Assembly: GCF_014696355.1 (NCBI RefSeq)
Contig: NZ_JACJQA010000024.1
Span: 1 to 64,000 of the forward strand
Length of the DNA stretch: 64,000 nt
Direction of reading: 5' to 3'
Origin: Pseudanabaena sp. FACHB-1998
Lineage (GTDB): Bacteria; Cyanobacteriota; Cyanobacteriia; Pseudanabaenales; Pseudanabaenaceae
Part shown: in pieces, positions 1-8,867 of the stretch
How positions within the stretch are numbered: position 1 is the first letter of the stretch
Layout of the letters: each line of letters begins with the position of its first letter
Program-made: the position numbers and the translations under genes
Notes under the pieces: model-generated
The model's database searches: none
Told to the model about the DNA's origin: nothing
What the model saw: only the letters and a program-made list of their open reading frames with translations

Positions 1-50
1 AAACTACTGATTAGGTAATCTGAGTATAGGTCTAAGAACTTTCTGTCCAT
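1..50 (-). CDS. Transposase, N-terminal fragment (cut by window edge)
   Basis: The minus strand reads ATG at 50-48 and continues open to the window edge as MDRKFLDLYSDYLISS. This strongly resembles the N-termini of cyanobacterial IS701/IS4-like transposases, which often begin with an LYSDYL-type motif. A GAAAGGT purine stretch lies just before the ATG. Only 16 residues are visible, so the family assignment is from recall of that motif. The location directly after the broken end of a GumC-like gene supports a mobile element. Confidence 0.5.
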   Translation of the reverse strand, partial: MDRKFLDLYSDYLISS

Positions 51-113
51 ACCTTTCAACCTCTGTCGGAGTCTATCTTTACTCTACTCTGTTTTCCTTC
101 CACGTAACATCAG
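1..113 (-). mobile_element. Edge of an insertion sequence (left end plus start of transposase), partial
   Basis: The chain-length gene to the right loses its expected sequence abruptly near position 113. Beyond that point lies a short leader and then the start of a transposase-like reading frame running off the window. The boundary (about 111-115, near a CTAG) is inferred from where GumC-like sequence stops. The other IS end lies outside the window, so terminal inverted repeats and target duplication cannot be checked here. Confidence 0.55.
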
Positions 114-1425
114 CTAGTAACAGATTTCTCCGCAGGCTATCCCCTGCATCCGTAAAACCAATCCCCGGTTCCTCCACTACTTGCCAATCAAAACCACCAC
201 GGGCAATTTCCAGACTAAGTTCTTGGCGATTTTTGAGTAGGGTTTGTAATGTGTCTTGCTGAACTTGGAGTTTAGGTTTTAAGGCTTCATATTCGCCCAG
301 TAACTTGGGGAGACGATTTATCTCAGCCTTTAATTCCGCTTCTTGGGTTGCTAGCGACTCTTGCCGAGATTGCAAAAGTCCGATCTGACCTTGGGTTTCC
401 ACTATTTGATTTGCCAAGGTTAAGTCAATGCCACTTAGTTGATCCCCATTCCATTTGGTCGAAGTAGATAAGCTTGCATCTCCCAAAATACTTCTTCTCT
501 CTTCGTCTAGGCTAGCTTGCTGCTGTTTAAAACGTAATTCTAAAGCCTCAACAATAGGAGTAGATCCTTGAAATCTTGCTTTCTCGCGATTTAGATTCAC
601 CTCCGTCGATTGCATTTCCGAAATTAGCGCTTGATACCGTTGGGATTGATTTAGCCGTGTGAGCAAGACCGCATCTTGAGAAGACAAATTCAATTTCTGT
701 TGAGCAGCACTGAGGCGAGTGTTGGCTTGGTCTATTTCTAGCTTGAGATTACGCTTTTGTTGCTCTAATCCAGTGAGAGCCGCTGTGATGTCATTTACTC
801 TCTGAGTAGCGTCAAATAAATTGTTCTTACGCCGAAACTCTTCGATGGAGTCGGTTATTTCCGAAATACTCTTGCGGACTTTGGTTGCTTGCTCGTCGAT
901 TCCTGCTAATCCCTTTTGTAAACGCTTTTCTTGTTGTTCACGGTTGTAATCGGTATAGACTTTTTGGAATGCTCTGAGGACTTGGCGAGTTTTGACGGGA
1001 TCGCCTGCGGTGTATTGTAATTCAACGATTTTAGTGGGTTTCTCTGCTCCACCCAACATGCCAATTTTTAAGGACTGCAATTCTCCAGCGTTGATGCCAG
1101 GATACTCGGCTGCTAGCAAGTTAGCAGCTTTCTGATACATTGATGAACTCTGGAGTAGATTTAATTGGGTCGCGTAGTCAATTTGAACATTGGAGTCAAT
1201 GAAAGATGAAGAACTAGACTTGTAAGTTGATTCAACTAAAAGCCTCATTACACTTGTATATTTTGGCTTGGAGTTAATATTAATAAATAGGGCAAAGACT
1301 AATCCTAAACTTAATCCTCCTAAGAGCCAAAAACGTCTGCGTAAAATAATCGCAAATATTTTTCCGTAGCCCGGATCTTGTTCGCCAACTAATAGTTGAG
1401 TGTTTTGAGTAGAGTTAGTTTGCAT
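79..1425 (-). CDS. GumC/Wzz-family polysaccharide chain-length determinant, C-terminally truncated
   Basis: A 448-residue inner-membrane protein of the Wzz/GumC (PCP) type, which controls exopolysaccharide chain length with the polymerase and export machinery. It has an N-terminal cytoplasmic segment, one membrane span at about 32-50, a Wzz domain to about 150 and a long periplasmic coiled coil at about 160-400. Family members then return through a second membrane span, usually beginning LRRNLLLG, and many cyanobacterial ones continue into a tyrosine-kinase domain. Here LRRNLLL is followed by unrelated residues (ADVTWKENRVE) and a stop. The second span is missing, consistent with IS insertion at about position 113. 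Probably non-functional or altered. The glycosyltransferase at 1527-2633 lies just upstream on the same strand. Confidence 0.8.
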   Translation of the reverse strand: MQTNSTQNTQLLVGEQDPGYGKIFAIILRRRFWLLGGLSLGLVFALFININSKPKYTSVMRLLVESTYKSSSSSFIDSNVQIDYATQLNLLQSSSMYQKAANLLAAEYPGINAGELQSLKIGMLGGAEKPTKIVELQYTAGDPVKTRQVLRAFQKVYTDYNREQQEKRLQKGLAGIDEQATKVRKSISEITDSIEEFRRKNNLFDATQRVNDITAALTGLEQQKRNLKLEIDQANTRLSAAQQKLNLSSQDAVLLTRLNQSQRYQALISEMQSTEVNLNREKARFQGSTPIVEALELRFKQQQASLDEERRSILGDASLSTSTKWNGDQLSGIDLTLANQIVETQGQIGLLQSRQESLATQEAELKAEINRLPKLLGEYEALKPKLQVQQDTLQTLLKNRQELSLEIARGGFDWQVVEEPGIGFTDAGDSLRRNLLLADVTWKENRVE

Positions 1426-1526
1426 AGTTCCTCATTCCTATAGATGCTTATGTAAAAAATTGACAATTGATTTAATAAAGAGTTGACTGTAGAGGTTGAA
1501 TGTTAGAAATTCTGTTGATCTCTTTA

Positions 1527-2633
1527 TTAAATTGACGCAATAGTAGCCTTACTATTTAATATTTTTTCTATTTGGCGATCAACTTTTTGAAAAAAGACAA
1601 CTTCAGAAAAGTTGGAAATAGCATGTTCTCGAATTTTGGCATAGTTCCAAGGCATTTCCTGTGCCTTGATTATGGCATTTTTTAGAGATTCTGAGGTTTG
1701 CTGCTCAAATAAGAGTCCAGTCATTCCTGAAATCTGGGTATCCATTACTCCACCTGCTCCATAAGCGATGACAGGTGTGCCACTGGCATTGGCTTCGATT
1801 GGCACAAGTCCATAGTCTTCTAGGGCTGCCACAATTACAAATTTAGCTTTTGCCATTAGATCACATCGATCGCGATCGCTCACATGTCCTAAGAATTGAA
1901 TATTGCTATGAGACTTGGCTTGTAGTTGTTTTGTTTCAGGACCTTCGCCTGTGATGATGAGGGGCATTCCTAGGGAATTAAAGGCTTCAATGATGATGTC
2001 TAGACGCTTATAGCTGAGGTGACGCGATGAAACAAGGCAGTAGTCTTCTTTGCGATCGCAAAAGGTAAAGCGGCGATCGTCGATGGGATAGTTAATAACT
2101 AGAGCGTCTTTGTGGTAGGTTTCTTCAATTCTTTTCGCCACGGTGCTGGAGTTAGCAATATAGTAATCGGGCGCTTGAGCATAAAAAATATCCTGTTGGC
2201 GCATGATTTTAAACAACAGCTCAATCACAGGTTTTAAAAAGCTATAAGCTCCATATTCACGAAGATAAGTATTGGTATCCCATAAAAACCGAGTAATGTT
2301 GTGGCAAAAGCAAATATGGATTGCTTCAGGACGTTTTTGGACTCCTTTGGCAAAACTGGCACTGCTACTCAAAATCAAATCGTATTCTTGTAAATTTAAA
2401 GCACTAAAAGCGGTGTAGTAAAAAGGTGCAAATAGTCGAAAGTATTTGCGGGTTGCGGGAATATTTTGTAAAAATGTGGTGTGAACTGGGCGATCGCCTA
2501 AATCAATAGTATTTTGACGGTCATACACCGACGTATATATATCGGCAGTGGGAAAATGCTTGCATAAAAGCTCAAACACCCTTTCAGCGCCACCACGTTG
2601 CGTAAGATAGTCGTGTACTAGAGCAATTTTCAT
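1527..2633 (-). CDS. Glycosyltransferase family 4 (group 1)
   Basis: A 368-residue GT-B fold enzyme that probably transfers a sugar from a nucleotide-sugar donor during exopolysaccharide assembly. The N-terminus KIALVHDYLTQRGGAERVF is the classic acceptor-side start of this subgroup. The C-terminal half carries the GT4 donor-site motif E-x7-E (EDYGLVPIE) followed by ASGTPVIAYGAGG. The length is normal. It lies about 100 bp upstream of the truncated chain-length gene on the same strand and is probably co-transcribed with it, which supports a polysaccharide role. Donor and acceptor cannot be told from sequence. Confidence 0.88.
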   Translation of the reverse strand: MKIALVHDYLTQRGGAERVFELLCKHFPTADIYTSVYDRQNTIDLGDRPVHTTFLQNIPATRKYFRLFAPFYYTAFSALNLQEYDLILSSSASFAKGVQKRPEAIHICFCHNITRFLWDTNTYLREYGAYSFLKPVIELLFKIMRQQDIFYAQAPDYYIANSSTVAKRIEETYHKDALVINYPIDDRRFTFCDRKEDYCLVSSRHLSYKRLDIIIEAFNSLGMPLIITGEGPETKQLQAKSHSNIQFLGHVSDRDRCDLMAKAKFVIVAALEDYGLVPIEANASGTPVIAYGAGGVMDTQISGMTGLLFEQQTSESLKNAIIKAQEMPWNYAKIREHAISNFSEVVFFQKVDRQIEKILNSKATIASI

Positions 2634-2687
2634 GTTTACACCTTAACAAATATGATAAGTACAGCACTTTGCACTTTCTTAAAACCC

Positions 2688-2736
2688 AGATAAATTTTGA
2701 AAAAGCTGGCTTCGCCAGCTTTTTCAAAATTTATCT
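2688..2736. repeat. Long palindrome (hairpin repeat)
   Basis: Near-perfect inverted repeat of about 22 bp arms with core AAGCTGGC-TTCG-GCCAGCTT. It lies in the divergent 431-bp gap 2634-3064, between the start of the glycosyltransferase gene and the STAND gene. Since both genes start away from it, it is unlikely to be their terminator. It belongs to the repeat set seen throughout the window. Confidence 0.8.
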
Positions 2737-2782
2737 GTAATCCACAAACCCTAAACAGGCTGTACATCTGCGTTTATCAACA

Positions 2783-2842
2783 ATAAAACCCTCAGAAGCT
2801 GATTTGCCCACGAAGCGGGCAAATCAGCTTCTGAGGGTTTTA
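2783..2842. repeat. Long palindrome (hairpin repeat)
   Basis: Perfect inverted repeat with about 27-bp arms (AAAACCCTCAGAAGCTGATT and its complement) around GCCCACGAAGCGGGC. Same gap as the 2688 element. The rest of 2843-3064 is AT-rich and must contain the promoter of the STAND gene. I see no other feature there. Confidence 0.8.
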
Positions 2843-3064
2843 TATGAATTTTGCCTACTTACTTAGTGATATAAATGGCAGAATTTAAGATCCAGTAAGG
2901 CTTTACTTTAATCTGTCCATCTTAGAAGATCCTTACCATCACGATCTAGAGACAATAATCGCAAAAAGCAATATTCTCAACAAAATACCACAAACCATAA
3001 AACGTCTTAGAATGACTAATGTGAGGTTATATAAAAGTTATAAAGTTATATTTAAGGCGCATCT

Positions 3065-6000
3065 ATGACGGCTGATGAAGCGGTGGCATTTATAGAGTTG
3101 TCGTTAGAAGAGCGTAGTCTGACTCGGGTTGAGCAGTCTGTCTTTCTTGGTGTGTGGCAAGGTTCGTCATATTCGGAGATTGCTAAACAAACTGGATATG
3201 ATGCTGGTTATATCAAGCTAGTCAGTCACAAGCTATGGCATCTGTTGACAGAAACTTTTGGTGAGAAGGTCACTAAAAGTACGATGCAAAATGTCATCCG
3301 TCGGCAGATGCAGCTACGCAAACCTGAGCAAATCACCACCACGCTCCCTAACTTAACTCCTGAATCGAATAGTCACCAAGATTGGGGCGAAGTAGTGGAT
3401 GTCACTTTCTTTTACGGTCGTGGTGCGGAGCTAAACACACTAGAGCAGTGGGTCGATACCGATCGCTGTCGATTGGTCGCCATATTGGGGATGGGCGGAT
3501 TGGGTAAAACAGCTTTGTCGGTGAAGCTAGCGCATCAATTAAAAGGAAAGTTTGATTTTGTGGTGTGGCGATCGCTCAATAACGCCAAAACCCCCAGTGA
3601 GATGCTGGCGGGAATCATTCATTTCTTATCACAGCAGCGCGAAAATCCTGAGACTAATGATCCCAATGCCTTGATTTCTCGACTGATGGAATATTTACAG
3701 CGCTATCGCTGTCTCTTGGTATTAGATAACTTTGAATCAGTTCTGAAAGACGAAGCTCAAGCGGGAGCCTATCGCAAAGACTATGAGGGTTACGGCTCTC
3801 TATTGAGAAGAGTGGGAGAGGTCGCCCATCGTAGTTGCATTGTGATTACTAGCCGTGAAATGCCCGAAGAAGTGGCAACTTTGGAAGGAGATATCTTACC
3901 TGTACGGGCTTTGCAACTGAGTGGATTAGATGAGTCAGCAGCCGAGCGGGTGCTTGAGTCCAAGGGGATCAGGGCGATGGCAAACGATTTGCATCGCTTA
4001 GTGGACTGGTATCGCGGCAATCCCTTGGCTTTAAAAATTGCGGCTACTTCGATTAAGGATTTATATTCAGGCAACATTAATCGCTTTTTAGAGCAGAAAA
4101 CGATCATCTTTAGTGGAATCGGTAATCTGATCGAGCAGCAATATCAAAGGCTAACCGCCTACGAAAAGCAAATCATGATCTGGCTGGCGATCAATCGCGA
4201 ACCTGTGCAGCCCAATGAGCTACGTTCGGATATTGTGCCGATCATCGAACAAAATTACTTGATGATGTCTTTACGATCGCTCAAACGGCGATCGCTAGTA
4301 GAGCATACAGCCGCAGGCTTTACCCAGCAGCCAGTGGTAATGGAATTTGTAACCAGCTTACTTATCGACCAAATTTACCAAGAGATTACCCAAGAGCATC
4401 CCCTTGGAGTCTTACCAAGTATCCAAACTAAACTTAATCGCCAACTGTTTTATTTGCGGCACTATGCCCTAATCAAGGCAACCGCCAAAGACTATATTCG
4501 CCAAAGTCAGATTCGACTGATTTTAGAGCCATTAGTTTCTAAGCTTTTGGGGCGTTTAGGCAGTAAGCAAATGGTAGCCAAGGAGTTATTTCAGACGATA
4601 GAGGAGTTAAGAAGGCGGGAATTAAGACCTCAAGGCGAATTGAAATCTACCTTTGGCTATGGTGGTGGCAACATTATTAATTTGTTGTGCAACCTTGGCA
4701 TTGATTTAACGGGTACAGATTTTTCTTATCTAGCAATCCGTCAAGCCTATTTATCAGAAATTAAATTGCATCGGGTAAATTTTTCGCAAACAGCCCTCAT
4801 TAAATCGGTGTTCGCGGAGGTAATTGGCGGCGTGTTATCGGTTGCCTTTAGTGCCGATGGAAAATTATTGGCGATCGGTGATACCAAAGGAGATATTCAT
4901 CTGTGGCGGGTGAGCGATGGCAAGCCTTTATTAACCTATCAAGGGCATAAGGGTTGGGTAGTTTCGGTATCATTCAACCCCGAAGGTACAGTTTTAGCTA
5001 GTAGCAGCATCGATCAATCTATTAAATTATGGGACGTTTCCACTGGAAACTGCTTAAATACGCTCCAAGGCTATATTGGGGCAGTAATGTCCGCAGCTTT
5101 TAGTCCTGACGGGACAATTCTTGCAAGTGGTCATGCCGATCGCACGGTCAGACTCTGGCGATCGGGGCAATGCATCAAGATTTTGCATGGACATGAAGAT
5201 ATTGTCGAGTCCGTGGCTTTTAGCGAAAGAGGTCACTTACTAGCGAGCAGTAGCGATGATTGCACGATCCGCCTCTGGGATATTGAGAATGGCGAATGTA
5301 TCCAAATCTTAGAAGGACATGAAGATATTGTCTGGTCGATCGCCTTTAGTCAAAATGGCAAGGTTCTGGCTAGTGGTAGCGAAGATAAAACTACGCGCCT
5401 CTGGAATGTAGACACAGGAAATTGCCTAAAAACCTTGACGGGTCATAATCACACCGTATTTGCCGTCAGCTTTAGCCATGATGGCTCGACCCTCGCTACT
5501 GGTAGTGGCGATCGCACGATTCGTCTCTGGGATCTCAAGACTGCCCAATGTTTTAAAACCCTAACTGGTCACAATCATTGGGTGCGATCGGTAGCTTTTC
5601 ATCCAGAACACTTAATTTTAGCCAGCAGCAGTGGCGATGAAATGGTGAAGATTTGGGAGATTGACACGGGCTTATGTATGCGAACCTTTCAAGGACATAC
5701 GGGGCGATCGTGGGTAGATCAAAATGATAGTCAACCCTTAGACAATGCCTCTAATGAACACTTACTGAATCTTTGGGAAGTCTCATCGGGACAACAGTTT
5801 CGGATCTTGCAGGGCTATACCAACGCAGTGCGATCGGTAAACTTTAACTTAGAGCAAACTCTCTTAGCTAGTGGTGGCGATGATTCCATCATTCGTCTGT
5901 GGGATGTGCAAACAGGTAAATGTATTCGAGCTTTACACGGTCATGCGGGGCATGTTTGGAAAGTTGCGTTTAGCCCTAGCGGTACGCTCCTTGCCAGTTG

Positions 6001-6820
6001 TGCAGAGGACTGTAGCATTAAACTTTGGGATGTCAGCAGTGGTAACTGCCTGACCACGATCTCGGAGCATCCCGATTTGGCAAGAACTTTGGTCTTTAGC
6101 CACGATAGCAAGTTCTTAGCCACTGGTGAGACGAGTAAAGTGATTAAGCTGAGGGATATTGTCACGGGTGAGTGTCTCCGCATTTTTGATGGTCATACTT
6201 CCGCGATTTTGTCCTTAGCCTTTAGCCATGACGATCGCTACATCATCAGCAGCAGTCGCGATAAAACCATCAAAGTCTGGGATGTGCAAACAGGAGAAAA
6301 TCTCCAAACTCTTGGGCAATTAAATTCCATCATTTCCGATGTAGTTTTTATTCCTTTACAGACCCAGCTAGCTTTTTGCTGTACAGGTAAATCTATCTAT
6401 CGCTGGAATCTGCAAAGTAATGAATTAACGGCTGAATTTATCGGGCATGAACGGGATGTCTTGACCATTGCCTCCGACCCTACAGGGAATTTGTTGGCAA
6501 GCGCAGGCGAAGATTCCCAGATTAATATTTGGGATTGGCAAACTGGCGAAACTATTGCTAATTTAAGTGGACATACTGGCACGATCTATGCGATCGCCTT
6601 TTCGCCTGATAGTAATTTCATCGCTAGCAGTAGTCGCGATGAAACCGTTAAACTTTGGGATATTCATTCGGGCAAATGTGTCCGAACCTATCGGGAGCCA
6701 CGTCCTTACGAAGGGTTAAATATTTTTGAAGCAACGGGTATTACTCCCGCTCAGAAGGCGAAACTACTATCTCTAGGAGCCGTAGAAGATAGCAATAACG
6801 CTAATAACGTAAGTCCATAA
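3065..6820 (+). CDS. STAND NTPase: N-terminal HTH (vMAP-type), NB-ARC, 15 WD40 repeats
   Basis: A 1251-residue signal-transduction NTPase. Residues 1-80 resemble the HTH found at the N-terminus of vWA-MoxR-associated proteins (SLEERSLTRVEQSVFLGVW, YSEIAKQTGY, KLWHLL). Residues about 110-400 are an NB-ARC NTPase, with Walker A GMGGLGKT at 142-149 and Walker B-like CLLVLDNFE. A helical region and a short pentapeptide-like stretch (DLTGTDFSYLAIRQAYL) lead into WD40 repeats from about 590 to 1215. I count 15 endings of the LWD/IWE type, enough for two seven-bladed propellers, and the eighth is degenerate. The family works as ligand-sensing, nucleotide-driven oligomerising switches. No separate effector domain is visible. 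The N-terminal HTH may recruit the partner. A defence or regulated-death role is inference only. Confidence 0.88.
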   Translation: MTADEAVAFIELSLEERSLTRVEQSVFLGVWQGSSYSEIAKQTGYDAGYIKLVSHKLWHLLTETFGEKVTKSTMQNVIRRQMQLRKPEQITTTLPNLTPESNSHQDWGEVVDVTFFYGRGAELNTLEQWVDTDRCRLVAILGMGGLGKTALSVKLAHQLKGKFDFVVWRSLNNAKTPSEMLAGIIHFLSQQRENPETNDPNALISRLMEYLQRYRCLLVLDNFESVLKDEAQAGAYRKDYEGYGSLLRRVGEVAHRSCIVITSREMPEEVATLEGDILPVRALQLSGLDESAAERVLESKGIRAMANDLHRLVDWYRGNPLALKIAATSIKDLYSGNINRFLEQKTIIFSGIGNLIEQQYQRLTAYEKQIMIWLAINREPVQPNELRSDIVPIIEQNYLMMSLRSLKRRSLVEHTAAGFTQQPVVMEFVTSLLIDQIYQEITQEHPLGVLPSIQTKLNRQLFYLRHYALIKATAKDYIRQSQIRLILEPLVSKLLGRLGSKQMVAKELFQTIEELRRRELRPQGELKSTFGYGGGNIINLLCNLGIDLTGTDFSYLAIRQAYLSEIKLHRVNFSQTALIKSVFAEVIGGVLSVAFSADGKLLAIGDTKGDIHLWRVSDGKPLLTYQGHKGWVVSVSFNPEGTVLASSSIDQSIKLWDVSTGNCLNTLQGYIGAVMSAAFSPDGTILASGHADRTVRLWRSGQCIKILHGHEDIVESVAFSERGHLLASSSDDCTIRLWDIENGECIQILEGHEDIVWSIAFSQNGKVLASGSEDKTTRLWNVDTGNCLKTLTGHNHTVFAVSFSHDGSTLATGSGDRTIRLWDLKTAQCFKTLTGHNHWVRSVAFHPEHLILASSSGDEMVKIWEIDTGLCMRTFQGHTGRSWVDQNDSQPLDNASNEHLLNLWEVSSGQQFRILQGYTNAVRSVNFNLEQTLLASGGDDSIIRLWDVQTGKCIRALHGHAGHVWKVAFSPSGTLLASCAEDCSIKLWDVSSGNCLTTISEHPDLARTLVFSHDSKFLATGETSKVIKLRDIVTGECLRIFDGHTSAILSLAFSHDDRYIISSSRDKTIKVWDVQTGENLQTLGQLNSIISDVVFIPLQTQLAFCCTGKSIYRWNLQSNELTAEFIGHERDVLTIASDPTGNLLASAGEDSQINIWDWQTGETIANLSGHTGTIYAIAFSPDSNFIASSSRDETVKLWDIHSGKCVRTYREPRPYEGLNIFEATGITPAQKAKLLSLGAVEDSNNANNVSP

Positions 6821-6875
6821 ATTTTTTGAAAGTGTTTCTTTGCAACACTTTCAAAAAATTTATGGACTTACGTTA
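6805..6875. terminator. Long palindrome containing both stop codons of convergent genes
   Basis: Perfect inverted repeat with about 32-bp arms and loop TCTTTGC. The stop codon of the STAND gene (6818-6820) lies in the left arm. The stop codon of the minus-strand glycosyltransferase (6873-6875) lies at the end of the right arm. It should act as a bidirectional terminator for the convergent pair, and it belongs to the repeat set. Confidence 0.75.
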
Positions 6876-8015
6876 CCTTTTCTCTAAAACTATCTCGTAG
6901 ACTGATTTCATTTGATTAGCAATTACTTGCCAATCATAATTTGTCTTTACATAGCTCTGGCAAGCTAACGCATTTGGTAACTGGCGATCGCCCGACAAAG
7001 CCTCGGTTATACCCTGTGCTAATTGCTCAATGCCCGAGCCTTCTAAAATTAAATCAGGATTAAATGGTTGCAAAATCTCAGGAATGCCGCCAATGGGTGT
7101 CCCCAATACAGGTGTACCAGCCGCTAAAGATTCGATCACAATTAGCCCAAAGCCTTCTAAGGATATCGTCGGCACAATGCTTAATTCGGCAGCTCGATAG
7201 GCGATCGCTAAGTCTGCATCAGGCACAAAGCCCAATAACTGCACATGGTCTTCCAGTTGCATTTCTTGGATTTGCGATCGCAAATTGTTAGCGATCGCCC
7301 CTTTACCAGCGATCAACAGCAATACATCGGGATGCTTCTTACGAACTTGGGCGATCGCCGCGATCAAATTTTCTAAGCCCATACGTTGCACTAAGCGACG
7401 CACACAGAGAATAATGCGCCGATCCTGTTGCCAACCGAGTTTTTCTCTTGCCTGAGCGATCGACAAATCCAAATCAAATTCTGATGTATCAATTCCCCCA
7501 CCGACGACAAAAATCTTTTCTAAAGGCACGTTATAAGTTTTATGCAAAATTTGGCGAAAGGAGTCAGACAAAACAATAAATCCATTGGCTCGGTTATAAA
7601 CCAATTTTTCGATCGCCCACTTACCCCAGACTGATAACTTACCCGCACCCTCGGCTTTACTCTCCAACGCCCAAGGTCCATGAAAATGCATCACTAAGGG
7701 AAGCTTTCCCAAACAATCCAGAACTGGAAAAGTATAAAGAGAAAAGTGGCTAGCAACTAGGTCATAATCACCACTGGCTAGAGTTTGCTTAACAGACTTT
7801 CTAATACCTAGCGATCGCTTCCAAGTCGAGCTATCTGTTGACGCAAAGGTTTTTACTCGCCCACCAGAACTCTGACTAACAAAGCTAGAACCTGTAACCA
7901 AGCCCTGCACATCAACCCCTACCCGTGGCAAATAGTTGGCGCAACCATAATAAACACGAGCTAAACCGCCAGCATCCTCAAGAAACCAACTTGTCCCTAT
8001 TTGTAATGCTTTCAT
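6873..8015 (-). CDS. Glycosyltransferase family 4
   Basis: A 380-residue GT-B glycosyltransferase. The N-terminus (GTSWFLEDAGGLARVYY) has the glycine-rich loop of GT4 enzymes. The donor half carries the E-x7-E motif (EGFGLIVIE) and AAGTPVLGTPIGGIPEIL. Its length is normal for the family. It is a cell-surface or exopolysaccharide glycosyltransferase by analogy, with unknown specificity. It stands alone and converges on the STAND gene, sharing the terminator palindrome. Start chosen at the ATG giving MKALQIGTSW. Confidence 0.87.
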   Translation of the reverse strand: MKALQIGTSWFLEDAGGLARVYYGCANYLPRVGVDVQGLVTGSSFVSQSSGGRVKTFASTDSSTWKRSLGIRKSVKQTLASGDYDLVASHFSLYTFPVLDCLGKLPLVMHFHGPWALESKAEGAGKLSVWGKWAIEKLVYNRANGFIVLSDSFRQILHKTYNVPLEKIFVVGGGIDTSEFDLDLSIAQAREKLGWQQDRRIILCVRRLVQRMGLENLIAAIAQVRKKHPDVLLLIAGKGAIANNLRSQIQEMQLEDHVQLLGFVPDADLAIAYRAAELSIVPTISLEGFGLIVIESLAAGTPVLGTPIGGIPEILQPFNPDLILEGSGIEQLAQGITEALSGDRQLPNALACQSYVKTNYDWQVIANQMKSVYEIVLEKR

Positions 8016-8041
8016 AAAAACCTTAACTAAGACTATCTACC

Positions 8042-8079
8042 AAAAAGTCGAAGACAGCCTAAGGCTGTCTTCGACTTTT
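8042..8079. repeat. Palindrome
   Basis: Perfect inverted repeat AAAAGTCGAAGACAGCC-TAA-GGCTGTCTTCGACTTTT in the short gap between the glycosyltransferase start (8015) and the end of the sorting-signal protein gene (8167). Confidence 0.75.
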
Positions 8080-8112
8080 AATTTATAGCAATTTCATATC
8101 TAAAGAGCTAAC

Positions 8113-8155
8113 ATGATATTTAAAAGTGTTGCAAAGCAACACTTTTAAATATCAT
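8113..8155. terminator. Palindrome downstream of the secreted-protein gene
   Basis: Perfect inverted repeat (ATGATATTTAAAAGTGTTGC and its complement) 12 bp after the stop codon of the minus-strand gene ending at 8167. Its position fits a terminator for that gene. Confidence 0.6.
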
Positions 8156-8166
8156 CGATCTAGATT

Positions 8167-8757
8167 TTAACCAACAGATTCGCTAGCATCTTGCTTCTTG
8201 CGCTTGAGAGCCTTGCTACCCAAGAAAGCGGCTGCCAAAGCAATACCAGGAACGATCGCAGGTACAGGTACAGCACGAACTCTGAATCTACCATCGTTGA
8301 AGTCTAAGTCACCGCCACCTTTAATGTCTTCAATTGCGTAGGTGTACCAGCCACCAACGCTAGAATCGAGACGGAACTGAAAGGGAGTAGTATCGTTAGA
8401 GTAAACGGTAGCACTGAGTACAGGATCACCAGCATTACCCCATCCTAGGAGGTAAGAACCATTAGTAGCAGCCCAGCTTCCAGACAAAACAACACTATTT
8501 GGTGTAACACTACCATTGTTGCTAGGTACTTCTGTAAACAAGGTTTGTACAACACCAGACTTGGCTACATCAGTTACAAACAGTTCAGATACGTAAGAAC
8601 CTACAGTTGGAGGCAAAAATTCAAATTCAAATTCGGTTCCGCTAAGGCTGGGGCCATCAGCAAACACAAGGGTAGCTGCTTCAGAAGAGGCTGCAACCAT
8701 CATTGAGCCAGTAACAGCGAGAATTCCTAAACCGAGGGTAAGTGCAGAAGATTTCAT
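8167..8757 (-). CDS. Secreted protein with C-terminal sorting-like (PEP/PTPA-CTERM-type) anchor
   Basis: A 196-residue exported protein. Residues 1-28 form a signal peptide (SALTLGLGILAVTGSMMV, cleavage probably after SEA). A beta-rich domain follows, containing IEDIKGGGDLDFNDGRF, which matches the DUF4114-type signature (ED..GGGD.DFND). The C-terminus VPVPAIVPGIALAAAFLGS followed by KALKRKK has the proline motif, hydrophobic span and basic tail of exosortase-type sorting signals. It is likely exported and anchored or processed at the cell surface. The gene is preceded by an unusual repeat-bearing gap (8758-9443). Function unknown. Confidence 0.8.
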   Translation of the reverse strand: MKSSALTLGLGILAVTGSMMVAASSEAATLVFADGPSLSGTEFEFEFLPPTVGSYVSELFVTDVAKSGVVQTLFTEVPSNNGSVTPNSVVLSGSWAATNGSYLLGWGNAGDPVLSATVYSNDTTPFQFRLDSSVGGWYTYAIEDIKGGGDLDFNDGRFRVRAVPVPAIVPGIALAAAFLGSKALKRKKQDASESVG

Positions 8758-8867
8758 AATTTTTAAGCAATCAATGTAGATGTGTTTAACAAGATCGGCT
8801 TACATTTGGTAAGCACTTGTGAGGATCTAAATTGACGTTGTAGTAATCAGCATGGTTTTGTCTAATA

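Noticed and set aside
2688-2842. CRISPR array
   Set aside because: The intergenic repeats are palindromes with different sequences, not direct repeats with unique spacers, and no cas gene is present.
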